Positions 1 through 12,960 of a stretch of DNA of 64,000 nt are shown in pieces (within the stretch, counting starts at the first letter, position 1; each line of letters starts with the position of its first letter). Below the pieces are notes generated by a model, which was not told the DNA's origin, ran no database searches, and saw nothing but the letters and a program-made list of their open reading frames with translations. The stretch is from positions 1,612,001-1,676,000 of the forward strand of contig NC_089549.1 of assembly GCF_040115645.1 (NCBI RefSeq). Direction: 5' to 3'. The position numbers and the translations under genes are program-made. The stretch comes from Euwallacea fornicatus (Eukaryota > Arthropoda > Insecta > Coleoptera > Curculionidae).

Positions 1-3000
1 TTAGTAGCGAAATTTATTGTCGCCCACCCTGTTTTTTTATTGAGAAAATGTTAATATATTTAATGAGAACATTGTCAACTCAAATAACTTTTATAACGAC
101 AAGGAACGCGCATTTTATGTAAAATATTTCCGATTCTTCAAAGCTTAAACGAAACGTCTTGTTCTCTCGCAAATTGCGAATTTTTAATTGGAATGATGAG
201 GCGAAATCAAAAATAATAGGTCTGTTATTACAAATCTTTTTATACCATACGTAGCAGGTAGATGGGGCCAAATCAAGCGATCAGGAAATGAATTCAACGT
301 TTGTTAGGACAGAAAACGCATTACGGTTAGGACTGATGGGAGGAAACTACAAAAACGCAAATGAACACAACAAAAAACACCATATGTGTTTAAAAATCAT
401 AAAAAAAAGATTAAAGAAAACTAGATATATGTTAAAAATAGAAGAATTCGAGGTTATGTATATACGCCCGCATGCCTGGCCGATGCTTAGATCGTTATTA
501 AAGAACCGTTATCAGAGAAGCATAAGCATGGATACCACTTGGTTACGTAAGCTTGAGAACCAGGTCAACCTCAAACGCGTTAAAGGAAACACCAACACAG
601 ACAATAAAAAATAAAACCGCTAATAAAGATAATAGAAAATAACAAAAAAAACAGGCTAAATTCGCTACAAAGATCAAACACCAATCACTTACTTCGAGTC
701 ACCCTTTTGGAACGGTGACGTGAATCGCGTAATTCTTCACCGATGGAAACAGGGAAATTTTCAAAGCGTTTCACATTAACGTACATATTCACATTTAGCT
801 TTGTTAATTGTCGATTTTCGAATAATTTCTTGCGATTGGTGAAGGTTCTTCCTAGTTAGTTTGAGCTGTGAATATCATGAATATTAGTTGGTTCAACCCC
901 CCCCATCTAACCTGAAGCGTTATTCCCAAACAAAACCAAAGAGAACATTCAGTTATTAAATATGTTCCCGGTTTGCGATTGGCTTTATAGAGTAAAGCAA
1001 ACCGCACTAAGATGAGTCAATATTAAAATTCGCAAGTCGTGATTACTACATCTACAGGGTGTAGCACATTTCACGTGGTTTTTCAAGAACGTTTTCAGGA
1101 TCACATTAAAATGAGATTCCTGATATGTGTAAGTGAATGTTAAGTTATTTTGAAACGATGCAAACGACTCTGTGATCATGGAGGCGGCATCAAAGCATTT
1201 TTTTTTCAATGTTTCAGGAATGTACATAGAGCATGACTAGATCTTGAATGTCGTTTCCTAAATGTTTCTAAATTGTAACGTAGGTATTATACACCTCGTA
1301 TAAAACGCGTAAAACGTGTGATAGGAATTTGCTTCACACAATCAGACAATTAAAGTAATTTTCTTTCGTGGGAAGATTTGCAGGTAATTTCATATCGACT
1401 TTATGATTCATTTCCATACCATTTTAATTTAGATCCGGATACCTGAAATACTTCGGTATAAACTTTAGCCCTGATGTACACGTCCGTCTATCTCAAATTT
1501 GTGATTTTTTTTAATTCTAAAATTTAACGCAATTTTCGTTATAGTTTGCCCTAATTTTATCTTTCATGAAATTTAACAACATTATTGGGTGGTACTGTGT
1601 TTAAATTTTTTCGTTTCAGTTAATATCGCTTGTTGAAACGTATAACAGTCTGGCGACGTACAAAACGATTAAAAACCAAAAGTAGTTTTAAAATTATTCA
1701 TAGATATAAGAAAAAAAAACAAATTAAACAAATTGACAGTTTCATAGAACATTTTCCAGCCTGAAAAGACAAAAATCGTCAAAACACGAGGTGTTACCAT
1801 GCCATACATAAAAATCTACCACCACAAAGCAGAAACGCAATTATACGTAAACAATGTTGCCACATTTATATTTTGTCCTTAATGCGTGAACGCTTCCTAC
1901 TGACTTTCCCCTTCCACATTTGTTCTAATATTAAGGCCACGCAATAATAAAATACCTTGGTTGAGCCTTAAAATTAATAAGTATTCGTTATTTTTTACTT
2001 AAGTTTAATTCTCAGCTGACAAATTTCACACCCACGTTATCTCATTAGTGGTGAGATAAATTCTGGCAACCCCGTAAGGTGCGTACCACTCTATCTTTTC
2101 AGGTTGAGTAGTACTGGCTGTAATCTCAAAGTTCTAGGAGATCGTTTTTGAGTCTTTCGGCATAAAAGACGTCAAGGTGATGCACAACTGATTACTTACC
2201 TACCCCCTCTCTCCCCCGCCCCTGGCACCTTGCCACTTCGCCCACCCCCAATACCAGCGAAACATAATGAAAACCTCGAGGTGGTGCTTAAGGGTTTTGC
2301 TGGTATTAGAGAGAACGGGCCAAGGTCTTGATATAATATTATATAATGGGCTTGTTTGGGTGAATGTTTAGGAGGTTTTTAGTGCGATTGTTTCAGAATA
2401 ATTATTGATGATCATGTTGAAAATTTACCTTATGCAACGATTGTGTATATTCACCAAGCTGCGAGGCAAAAATGCCGTTTGGATTAAATGAAAAAACGGT
2501 CGGTTTTCAAGCAAAAGCTGAGAAACGTTTTAAAAGTTACACATGACGTCAGATATTATGCTATAATAATTTGTAAATAAAAAGTAAATAGCTCGCAGGC
2601 TTTGCCCCGTTTCTACGCTTATGGAAAAAATTGCCAAGCACCATCTATTAGACCAGGTTCATATTTCATTATAGAGGAAGCTTTCCGGGGGTGTTATTAC
2701 GAATGCCCGCTTAGATAGAAAAATGTTTTCTAGCAGGTCGTGTAATAGGGTAACAAAGTGTATAAAAATAAAAAATAAATGAATAATAAAGATGATAATG
2801 AATAATTAAATTAAATATGCGATGAGAATACTGGTTGTGCAATACGGTAAATCTGTAAAGTACAATGATCTTCTTCCTTAATCGAAAATAATAAACATTT
2901 TCAAAAAGAGATCAAAGAAAGCGCTCTGTTTCTGCAATACCATTTTTTTTTAACTTTCGGTGTCTGAACGCCTTCGCGGTTTTATTGTTACAGGCTCGTT

Positions 3001-4389
3001 GGTTTGTCTATGAACTAATTAAAATAATTATTTTAAAACCAAATATGCAATATTTCTGTGTGAAGGTAACACAGACATAACGGTAACGGTTTCAAACATT
3101 TCTAGCAACAATTTGCTTTTAATAAAATAGTAAGTATATACAGGCTTTATGAGCTATAAGAGACGGTCTTTAGAAATAAATTAAGCTTACATATTTGCAC
3201 GGTACATCTACACAATGGACAAAATATTAATTCGAAGTTGGTTATAGATTCAAAACACAGGGTGTTCTTAAGCTCCATTTCGCTTCGAATTCATAGCTTT
3301 TCAAAAGTTCCACGGGGGCGCCACCACTTCCCCACCCTCCTCCCTCCACATCTCCAAGGCGGGGGGCTCCTTAATGACCCGGGCTCGCCAAAAATGTCAT
3401 GCATGGCAAACCGAGAAAGTGTCTTCTGTATTGAGGCCCTAATGTAAAACTATCATTTCCTCACGAGGGGGGGAGGACGAGGTCGAGGTTCCTAATTGCG
3501 CTGCTAATGCATAAACTAATTTTTCAAAGTGGACAGCAATAGTCATGGCGAAACTCATCATTTTGTCCGATATGAAAAAGCACGATCCTAATTTATCTAT
3601 TTATTTATTCTGCGGTGCCAAAAACTGTTGGTTTTCAATGATGTGGAAATACTGTGCAGCGAATGCGATTTAAATATTAAGTTAATAATTCAATTAAACC
3701 AACATAATTAATAAGTTGACAATATACATGCGATGTACGTATGTGAATAATAAGTGCTTAAAAATGTACCACTGCAATGTAAGCATCCTACATATTTCTG
3801 TCGCCGCCCGCCTAGGCCCGTGGTACTTTCTACATTCTTCAGGAACCAACATTTTCAAAACCGATAGTACGACCAACCCTCAAGATTGGCCTTGTGCGGA
3901 GATGAGCTTCTCGGGGTTGCAACTAACTGTTTCCTACTACAGATATTGAACACTTGCGATAGAAAGAGATAGCAGGTGCCAAGGCGGAATCTATCTATAG
4001 ACGAAGACAGGAAAATTCAGTTTAGAACGATTCACAGTATAAGAGAAAAGCGGCTTAAAATTTGCTAATTCTCCGATTTTTGGAACCAAGAGATAAGTCG
4101 CATTTGTTCCTTGAATAAACAAAATTCTTCCTTATTTATTTGCGTTTGACAATCGCCTCATTAGGGGATGTTTTCCTTCCTAGAAACGTCATTAGTCTTG
4201 AACGATTAACAAATAAGTAGGTAGAAATCTGATGGTTCTTAATGCATTTTAAATAGCATTTGAGAGTGTAATACTAAAATGAGAGACATCTTTCTTGTCG
4301 TCCCGCTGGAAGGGCTCTTTAACAATAAACGGATATTTTCATTACGAAACGTCACAAATGGAAACAAAATCATTAAAATGGCGGAAACT
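1..4389. other. Gene-free AT-rich stretch
   Basis: I see no convincing coding exon, RNA gene or complete transposon here. Reading frames are short and lack splice context. Two patches differ from the AT-rich background: a C-rich run at about 2,200-2,250 and a GC-rich patch at about 3,305-3,480. Either could be an unrecognised untranslated exon, a regulatory island or old repeat sequence. A small inverted repeat is listed separately. Confidence 0.6.
2250..2307. repeat. Short hairpin-forming inverted repeat
   Basis: AATACCAGC at 2250-2258 faces GCTGGTATT at 2299-2307. Pairing continues inward to give about 14 pairs with one G-T wobble. The loop contains the 10-bp palindrome ACCTCGAGGT. The function is unknown; it lies just right of the C-rich patch. 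Confidence 0.45.
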
Positions 4390-4854
4390 CGGCTGTGGCA
4401 CCCTAGATTACGCACCGAACAAAAATAGCAAAAAAATGAATGAAAACAACCGAAAACTGATTCCGAGCGCAAAATCGAAAACAGGCAATTTTTCTATCAA
4501 CAAACAAGCTTTTTGATTGTTTACGTACTCTTTAACTAAGTTCGTATTGGACTTTTCGCCAAATTCATGCCTATTTTTCTCAAAAACTAATCGATTGATT
4601 TTGAACCGCAGCGCACAATGGAACGTAGCTTTGAAAGGGCTTTAATTGGAGGTGTCAGTTGACCCATAATTCACTTTGACGACATCGGCCATTTTGCGCT
4701 GCCAGTGACGTAAGCAACATTTAGGAAACACCCAGACGCCAGAAGGAGATATAGTTTTTTGTTATTTAATGCTGCTACCGAGCTAAAATAATTTGTTAGA
4801 AAGGTAACAAGGGGGAGGGGAGGGGGGGGGTATACAATTTAGAGCCGCACGACA
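4390..4854 (+). mobile_element. MITE family A, copy 1
   Basis: This non-coding element of about 465 bp shares most of its length with the copy at 21.0-21.5 kb. Shared blocks include AAAACTAATCGATTGATTTT at about 4579, a GGCCATTTTGCGCTGCCAGT-like block at about 4689, and a G-rich run just before the right end. The right terminus has the family signature ATTTAGAGCCGCAC (4837-4850) followed by TA. The left end is weak: a degraded inverted version is visible around 4395-4410. No protein is encoded, so it would have been moved in trans by a Tc1/mariner-type transposase. This is inferred from the TA flank and inverted ends. Confidence 0.65.
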
Positions 4855-5581
4855 TATTTTATTGCGGAATTGAAAAAAAGTTGTTGTTTGGCCCCTTTCG
4901 GGCTAATAACTAAGCTTATTAATTGAAACATAATAAATGGCACACGTTACTGAGCGCGGATATCCCCATTACCCTCAACATGCGTGCTTATGAAATACCT
5001 TCGAGGATCAGGTAAAATGATAGCTAACTTGCTTGTTGCAGTTATCTCCCTGTCACGACGGGAAACAGGATTAAAGACCAAGCCGCTAATATGTTTTAAA
5101 TCGATGTCCACCCCGAAAGAACAAAAAGAACACATCAAACACAAAGTGCGATAAAAAAAATAAATCTCCAAACCGACATGGCTATCGAGCTAGAAGGTTA
5201 AGCGGTCAGTGCTACAAAATTTCGGAGAAATGCCGCAAAATCTAATTATATGGCGCTGGTTAACATTCGTTGTTGGTTAGGGCAACATTGAGATATACTT
5301 AAGAACTTTAATGAATTTGGCCGAGATGTTATTAATGACACCTACGCGTGCATTCCTTCAGACGCATTCCGAGAAACTTACTCCCAATATCCGCTTAGAT
5401 CATCCTAGTCGATTGAAACAAAAAAATGCTAAAATCGGACCACCAGGTCGAATTATGATGGAATTATTTAAATAATTGCGGTTTCTGATGAGATTCCTGC
5501 GAGGAATGATAACGAACTTGAGGCATCATTGTGCTATGCCAGTTTCGTACACTTGGAGGAAGTAACACTCGCCCCCCAACA
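4855..5581. other. Gene-free spacer
   Basis: No coding exon, RNA gene or repeat end is recognised between the MITE copy and the mariner-type element. Confidence 0.5.
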
Positions 5582-5583
5582 TG

Positions 5584-5942
5584 CAGGGCGTTCCTGAATG
5601 ACGTTCGGATATTTTAAGGTGGGATTCTACGCGAAGAAATGACGATGGTTCGTCATACAAGCAATGTTCCAAAAGGGCTCCATTACGGAAACACGGGGCA
5701 GCAAAGTTTTAGAAAAAATAGTGGAAATTTACGGATATTTCCGGAAACGCTTGAGATATTTCAACGAAATTTGCTATGCCAAGACAGTTTGTAAAGGGGC
5801 ATTAATTGCCACAAAAGTATTCGGTTCAGTGCAAACTTACTCAAAACTAGTTTAAAACGATAAAAAAACAATAGAAATTTTCGCTCATTATGAATTGACA
5901 TCGTCACGAAACATGGATTACAACTAACAAAAAAAAAAAAGA
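5584..5942 (+). repeat. Left long terminal inverted repeat
   Basis: This arm matches the reverse complement of 7172-7542. Landmarks shared in the same order are CAGGG(C/T)GTTCC at the tip, GCAAAGTTTTAGAAAAAA at about 5701, GCTTGAGATATTTCAA at about 5749, CAATAGAAATTTT at about 5870 and a terminal A-run. The stop codon of the transposase lies immediately inside it. Confidence 0.85.
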
Positions 5943-5948
5943 AGATTT

Positions 5949-7004
5949 TTACAACAAGTGTTGAAAATGACCCCCTGCACTTGATATGCATGCTTCCGCC
6001 CTCCTTCTCACCGAATTGTTCACTCTCTCCGATATTCCCGCAATATTTCGTATTCCGTCACACGCTGCAGCAACTATCCTCTCCATTAATTCTTCTGCAG
6101 TACTAATGGCCCCACCGTAAACTAGCGTTTTAGGATGACCCCACAAAAAGAAATCTAAGCTATTGAGATCGGGGGATCTTGGTGGCCATTCTTAAGGCCC
6201 ACCGCGACCAATTCAATGGTTTCGGTAAACGCTTTGCAAATAATCACGAACAATTAAACTGAAATGTGCAGGTGTACCATCATATGCATGTACCACATTC
6301 GATTTCTTATTGCTAACGGAACGTCCTCAAACAGAAAAGGTAGTTGTTCTTGAAGAAAATTCAAGTAAGATCGTCCATTCAAGCGTCCGGGCGGAGAGAA
6401 TGGGCCGATTAAATGGTTATCAATGATTTCTGCCCACACGTTAATCGAAAATTAGCGTTGGATATGGGCCTCGGCTACGGCATGAGGATTTTCTTCTGCC
6501 CATACATGATTATCGTGGAAATTTCAAATGGCGTTTCTCGAGAAATCAGCTTCGTCCGTGAACAGAATACGAGTGGCGAATTGTGGATTTTGCGTAATTT
6601 TCCGAAGGTACCATTGACAAAAGGTCACATGCCTTGGAAAATCTCTGGGAAGTGATGCCTGTACTCTTGAAATATGATACGGATATAACAAGAGGCCAAC
6701 TAGAATTCTCCAAAACGGTTTGATGGCAAACATTCAAGTTTCCAGGGATCTTCCTCGCACTTGTCTCAGGACGTTCTTCGACTTGGTGCGGCACCGCTTC
6801 CTCAACTTCAGGTGTTGGTACTGTTCGAGATCTACCTTCTAATGTACGTTTACAGAAACTATCAGTTTCAACAAGACGTTGATGAATGTCCTGAAAGGTT
6901 CGGGGATTTGGTAAAGCATGATTGGGATGCCTCTTTTGGTAAATACGTCCGGCTTGTTCTGCATTGCCATCAGCGAGGCCGTACACGTAATGCGTTACTG
7001 CCAT
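5949..7004 (-). pseudogene. Broken DUF4817-type Tc1/mariner transposase
   Basis: Read from 7004 leftward, the protein opens with a helix-turn-helix region (HYVYGLADGNAEQAGRIYQK) of the type called DUF4817 in insect transposases. The catalytic core follows in several frames. The first acidic motif is LFTDEADF (about 6545-6570). The second, around MHDG (about 6280-6290), is disturbed by a small insertion that shifts the frame. The third lies in SPDLNSLDFFLWGH (about 6140-6185), then a conserved tail ending GGHFQHLL at the stop (5951-5949). By my count the second and third acidic residues are about 41 apart, which would suggest a DD41D-like group, but the broken frame makes this uncertain. At least two frameshifts and an internal stop make it a pseudogene. 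It fills the space between the two long TIRs. Confidence 0.85.
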
Positions 7005-7171
7005 TTCCGCACTCGAACGATACCCTGTTATTAACGCAATTCAAAAAACAAAAATATTGCAATATTGCACTAGCAAAAGATGAAAATGAAGGAACAGATT
7101 TCAATAACAACAATAACGACAAGAAATTTAATTTTTTAACTGTTTTTATTTTGACAAAAATCAGTGGCGCA

Positions 7172-7542
7172 TCTTTTTTTTTTTTTTTAATATTCAAGTA
7201 AGCTGCAATTCGTAATTATTACGATGTGAACCCATAATGCGTTAAAATTTCTATTGTTTTATTTGTCGCATTAAGATAATTTTGAATAAGTTTGCATCGA
7301 ACCACGCACTCTTACTGCAATTAATGCGTCTTTATAAACAATCTTTTCATACCCAATTTCATTGAAATATCTCAAGCGGTTTCGGAAATATTCGTCGATT
7401 TCCATTTTTTTTTCTAAAACTTTGCAGCCCTGTATTTTCGCATCAAAGCATTTTTTTAACGCAGTTCATATGACAAATTATCAGTAGTTTTTCGTGTGGG
7501 GTCCCATTTTAAAGTGTCCGCACATCACTAGGGAACACCCTG
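7172..7542 (-). repeat. Right long terminal inverted repeat
   Basis: This is the partner of the left arm at 5584-5942, in inverted orientation. It ends ...ACACCCTG and is followed by TA, the presumed target-site duplication. Its inner CCCTGTA motif at 7428-7434 mirrors the outer tip. Such arms normally carry the transposase binding sites. Confidence 0.85.
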
Positions 7543-7544
7543 TA

Positions 7545-10500
7545 TGTGTATGTTTTTTTACATAAACCTGAACCATTTTTTAATCTCAATACCGGAATTG
7601 GAAGCATTTCTTTCCCCTCAAAAGGGTAAAACCACCCAAATACACACACACATAACCCAAACGAATGTCAGACCACAGCCAGACACAGTGGGAGGCAGAT
7701 CCCCATCGCGATCCCGACAAAAAATGTATAGGGTTCATTTTTTCCTCATGCAACAGGTCTTGCTGATTCTCCAGCTTTCAGCGTGTGATTTCCTCTTTTG
7801 ATTACTTTTTAAAAACTCATTTGTAATATGCGAAGCAAAAGCAGTTTACAGGAGCGGGCTGGAGATACATAATGTGCCTATTAAGAAAGTTGCGACCATG
7901 ATGTCTTTATAATTGAACAAGAATAATTTATATATTAAGTATTGCGAGATTTTTCGCTTACACGGCTCGCTTCTAGTAATGACTCCATTATTTAAGCCGG
8001 TTTGGCCATTTTGCATAGCGAGACTGAAGAGAGCGCATCCTGAACTATTTTGCTGCACTAGCGGCAGCCGCGCAAATCGAGGGGTAAATTACCGAAAAGT
8101 AAAAATCTGATTCTCTCCATTAGAGAGACGTCACAACGCGTCCGGCCCAAGAAAATTATTCGGAGTTTTTTTCTGTTGATTTTCTATCTATGATATTTTC
8201 CCGGAACGCAAAAAAAAAACAAATATACGAAAGTACGAGACAAATTTTGCCATTTTTTCACATGAAAATGCTCGAAAAAGTAGCAGGTAATTTAATAAAC
8301 AATTTCCGCAAATACTCGGGGTTTTCATGGAAACATCGGAAACTGTCTGTCGTCAGATCTCAATTTCGTTTTATTTTTACCTAATTATAAATTTTTGTAT
8401 TTACTCCAATTGTCTGCTGGTTTCGATGCGTTTGCGCCACATTCCGATGACAAACTTATCGAAGTCTAAACCCGAAGAATTAAGGCGCGTCGAGTACTTA
8501 AAGCAACTGTCGGTAAATCAGCTCAGTTTTGTTAGTTTTGCATGATCAATGCACAGGGATCTGCAAAACACTTGGATGAACCAAAATGTGGAGAACAAAG
8601 CAGTTACTTAAATTTTCCATCGAGGTTCCTATGCGTTTGCGTCGGGTTTGCACAGGGAACCTCGTGTTAGACTACGCGCTTTAAGGGTCAAATAAAAATT
8701 TCCCGACCCAATACAAAAACCTTTTGTCGGACTAATATGTAGATAATTCCATAGGATTTATTGTTAAATAAAAAAATTATTCAATTTTTAAAAATTAGGT
8801 CTAAAACCCCCCGTCCACTTCAAGGCAATTTTGTTTTTAAGGCGGAAATTTTAAGGCGGAAATTTTGCATCACCCGGTGAAGTGGATCTCAATTTATTTT
8901 TCCAGTTTCGTTTCGGCTCAGCTATTTTAGCTGCAGAATTGTCGCTGCAGCACATCAAACCACAAATTTCGGTCTGTGGAATTTTTTGGTAAACAGTCCG
9001 CGAGAATTTCCATGCCAATGACCAAAACAGGGGTAAAAATGAAGAAACAAATTGTTACAGAACTACTCGTTTTGACGATAAATCTTAACAAAATTGTCAA
9101 ATTTCTCTTTCGTGGAACAAGGCGGCAATGTAAAATTTTGAATTTAGAAGTCAAAATTGCATTGAAGTCGATGGGGGGCACTTAGAGAACAAGATTTTTA
9201 AAAAATGAACAGTTATCTGAATTAATAATAAATTCCATAAAATTAGCTGTATATTAGTCAAATAAAAGATTTTTTTCTTTGATTAGAAAGCTTTTACTTG
9301 CCTTTTAAAGTGCGTAGTTTGACAGGGGCAACCCTATATAATAAATAGCCTAATCAAAGCTGGGAGTGTGCCATACTTATTTCCTCCAAAGAATCAATTC
9401 TACATGTAGATTTAATGAAAATACGCTTTAAAAACCGAAAATACTGAACGGATGGGTATGACTTGAAGTCTTAGAGTTCTCAGCCCAATTACGATAAGTT
9501 TTCAGCCATGTTGCCATTTATTTGGAAAGAATATTCATGGACATAAATGTAATAGGCACAAACCGAATGATTGATAAACATCAGGAGTTGGCAATACATC
9601 CATATCTTATGAGTTATTCACAAGTAGCATGCTCATGGTTTGCGGGGTGTTTGCCACCAGCACAATAAGAGCTGAGCGGGGAGTCGACGGTGGGTTTTTT
9701 AGAAGATGTCAGATGCTTCTATTAAGATTAGGATTTAAAGATTTTTGAAGTTGTAATGGGTAATTTTCTCTTTTAGTCGAAAAAAAAAAGTTCAACTTCC
9801 ATCACCGTCCTGAGCGCATTCAGAGAGCAAGGGCGCAACTCAATTTGTTAGGTAAATAACCACGAGCATTCAGCACTCCTTAATTTAGTTCGTGGCCTCT
9901 CTAAGAAAAAGACGAAGTGAAAAATCATCAACAAAGATCACAAGTCCGGATCAAAAGTTGTACGCCCCTGCATTAACTGGAAATGCACTTTCTATTCTGT
10001 CGTCCCGGTTGGGATCCATCTCGCTTTCCCTTTCTTAAGAGCGGTTGCTTTTCCCGGGTGGGTCCGCCATTGATATGGATAAAAGTGGAAGGAATCCCCT
10101 TTAGAGTAGGTCAGGGCTGGAAACTTTATGAACTTTATTTTCTGATGATGCGATGTTGGCGTAATAGGTCACACTTTCGGTTTCCTTTCTTATAAGGCGG
10201 CGTCTGCTCCGAAACTTTTTTCGATTATGTCTGTTATTATGATTGATAGGGATTCGCCAACCGCAGGAGGAAACCGTTTGGTTCTAGTTAGATGAGTCAC
10301 TGTGCGAAATTTCCATCGACGTCTTAACTTACGAAACTAGTCCAGATTACATAGAGCGAAACTACTAGGCTAATTCAATTCTTGTATAATCAGTTCCACG
10401 AATGCAGTCTTCCTTCTTACGTAACTTAAGTTGCACTGACAATGGTGAGATAATCTGAAAAAAAACTTGTTGAAGGTCGCCAGACGAACCAAGACCTAGA

Positions 10501-11859
10501 CCAAGTCTCAATGACCTACATTCCCGCTCTAAACTATTTCGGTGAACTATTTAAACTATCATTCTATTAGCAGTATAATATGAGAAGTCTGACTGGGTTT
10601 TGGCATTCTGTTTGCCGACAAATTAAACGAATAGCGAAGCATGAAAAAAAAACATATAATTTAGCAGCGGTTTTGTTTGAGATTCGGCAGAAGACTTTCA
10701 AGGTAGGTCAGTTGGTATTTCTAATTTAGTGAGCAGACATCTCTTGGTTGTGCAACACTTTTGTTGTAGAAGAAAATGTATGCATGTAAAATATTAAATA
10801 AAGCGATATTTACATATTTACGTAATGCCATACACGCATTACATTAGAATTTTCTGCGGATAATTATGCAAACACGAAAGCGATCCTCTCTCTTTTTTTT
10901 CTTGCGATATTATTTGAAAATCATTTAACAGGCCTAATCAATTCCTGCTGTATTTCGGGCCCACTTCAATTCGTCGAATGAACGATTTGTTCTTTTAAAC
11001 AAAAGTTTTTTTCCCACTGGATCGCCACTGGGGTCTATCAAACGCTAAGAAGGGTAAAGATCTCATCCCTTGTGGACCCGACCCAACCTGTTACTTTGGT
11101 CCCTACTTACGTTAAGCTTTCCGCAGAAATTAATGGACGATTAACCCTACTTTGTTCTTATTCGTTTAAGGAGAATGTTAACAGACAAGAAAATTAGGTA
11201 AGTATTATTACGTTATTTCTGCAGAATTGCGAGGAACTTTACCTGCATGCGCATGTAAACGTAATGGAGCTTTTCTCGTAAAATATTATGAGCCCCCTAG
11301 AGCATGCGTCCCCTTGAGCAATTTTCATAACTAACACTTTTTCAGTTGTGGGAACAGCACTTAAACCTAATTTTCGTTGCTGACTCAATTGAGACTTGAA
11401 TCGCCCGAGTTTCGAGTAGCGACAATGCATATTAAGATTTGATTCTGCAAATTAATGCAAAACTACTCGATTTTAAATTTTCAAACATTACTTCCAATGA
11501 AAAACAGCACGCGGGACGCTCTACAGGGCGCTCCGCCTTCGCGAGGCTCGAAATTGGGATCTCCGAAACCACGAGAGATGTTCACGAAGCGTTCGTTAAA
11601 TGACGGTGAGGCTGCCTCGCGGGACACTTAACAAAATATTCATTACACCTTGTTTCAGGAACTTTACGCTCCCTTCGCATTTCAATTTTGATTCAATCCA
11701 AGCTCGTATATCTTTGATCATCTGCAGCTTCTCGTAGTTCGAGCAATGAGCGTCTACGGAAAAACCCGGGAATTCGAAGAGTCCTCTAGACCTCAGCTGC
11801 TGCCCGTTTTGATTTGGCTTCTCACTTCACTTCTTCGAATCGGGAGGCAAAAAAATGCG
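7545..11859. other. Gene-free stretch
   Basis: No host exon is recognised. There is a short tandem duplication of AAGGCGGAAATTTT at about 8839-8867, a 9-bp perfect stem at 8621-8664, and a CpG-rich patch at about 11,500-11,800 of unknown role. Two plus-strand segments at 8425 and 8630 share ATGCGTTTGCG. No RNA gene is seen. Confidence 0.55.
8621..8664. repeat. Short perfect-stem hairpin
   Basis: CGAGGTTCC at 8621-8629 and GGAACCTCG at 8656-8664 form a 9-bp perfect stem around a 26-nt loop. The loop contains the GCGTTTGCG motif also seen near 8428. The role is unknown and chance is possible. Confidence 0.4.
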
Positions 11860-12960
11860 AAAATGCGGGGCAGAATTATAAATTTTGTGGTTTATTTATG
11901 CGCTAAAAGGCCAAATGCTTGAGCATTTCGCGCAAAAAATTAAATTCTAGAATTTGAATTGCGAATATAAAATTTAAAAAAAATCTCAATTTCCGGCAGA
12001 ATTACAAGTTTAACTTTTTAACTTTGTGTAAATTTGCGCCCTAAATAACTTTCAAAAAACTTCTAAAGTTTTAATGCGAGACACAAAAAATAAACAAATT
12101 ATTCGCCAACTCATGGTAGAATTACAAATTCTGTGGTTTAACTTCACAGACCCGAAAGATAAAAGTTGCCAATACCCGATCAGAAAAAACACATTCTGAA
12201 AATTTAATTCCTGATACAAAGTGCAAAATGTGAATATACGCACTATTTGGGTTTTCTTCATAATTTAAAATGCAATTCAAAAGTTCAAAATTCCCGGCCA
12301 CAATGCAAATTCCGAGGTTTGAGCCACAGCAATAAATGTCAAAAAATGACATGTCTTATCTACAATAAGCGTATCGTTGCTTCGCCCAACGGTTTAAATT
12401 GCGACGAATTGAAAAATCTCGAACAGATAAATAGATTTTTGGGTTTAAATCTGGAACACACAAAGTAAAGTATTCCTTAATGCGAGGCTGAATTAATTTT
12501 TTTTTTAATTAACTTCGTGTTTTAAAATTGCAAAAGTTTCGAAATTGCGGTCATATAACACATTTGACGGATTCGAGTCGAGATACGAAGTGTAAAATAT
12601 TCAGTAATTTAAGACAGAATTACATAATTTATGTTTTTCGTGCTTTAAACCTCCGAAAAAGTCAAATTAACAATTAAAAAGCTAATTTGTTGGGTTCGAA
12701 TTGAGGGCGCAAAATTTCAATTATTGCCAAACTCGAGCAAGAATTTCACACTTTTGATAGAAGTTCGCCGCCCAGAAGTCAAAATTTCGATCATAGAGAC
12801 ACATCCGAGTGGTTCAGTTCTGTGCAGGAAAAGTGAAAATTCCCTAAAAACGCCGAATTTGAGGCGAAATTTTAATCTTGTTTAACTTCGCGACTTTAAC
12901 GGGCAAAAATTTGAAAATTTCGTAAATCAAGTTACGAGATTTTAATGATGGTTTATTTTC
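11860..12960. repeat. Ancient degenerate tandem array, period about 125 bp
   Basis: A recurring module begins with a GGCAGAATTACAAATTTTGT-like block, continues with GTTTAACTTCG and later an ATACAAAGTGCAAAATATTC-like block. Module starts are recognisable near 11868, 11996, 12115, 12293, 12481, 12608, 12735 and 12860. The spacings are about 128, 119, 178, 188, 127, 127 and 125 bp, so the two longer ones may be one and a half units and a sub-period near 60 bp is possible. No unit is coding. It reads as an old satellite or internal minisatellite that has diverged strongly. Confidence 0.6.

Larger units (their letters stand above)
5584..7542 (-). mobile_element. Complete, inactive mariner-superfamily element with long TIRs
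   Basis: The element is about 1,959 bp. The left end starts CAGGGCGTTCC at 5584, preceded by TG, a probably mutated TA. The right end reads GGAACACCCTG up to 7542, followed by TA. The two ends are inverted copies for about 360 bp (5584-5942 against 7172-7542), diverged but alignable throughout. Each arm has a second, inner CAGGGC-like motif about 108 bp from the tip, which resembles the IR/DR layout of some Tc1-like elements. Between the arms lies a broken minus-strand transposase. The long arms are unusual, since classical mariners have arms near 30 bp. Arm divergence and coding breaks show that the copy is old and dead. Confidence 0.85.

Noticed and set aside
288..614. Plus-strand 108-codon frame rich in lysine and asparagine
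   Set aside because: There is no recognisable motif, no splice or promoter context, and a composition expected from A-rich DNA.
4239..4516. Overlapping frames on both strands near 4.3-4.5 kb
   Set aside because: They overlap the MITE boundary and have no conserved features.
6761..7201. Plus-strand 146-codon frame
   Set aside because: It is the antisense shadow of the transposase N-terminus and the right TIR.
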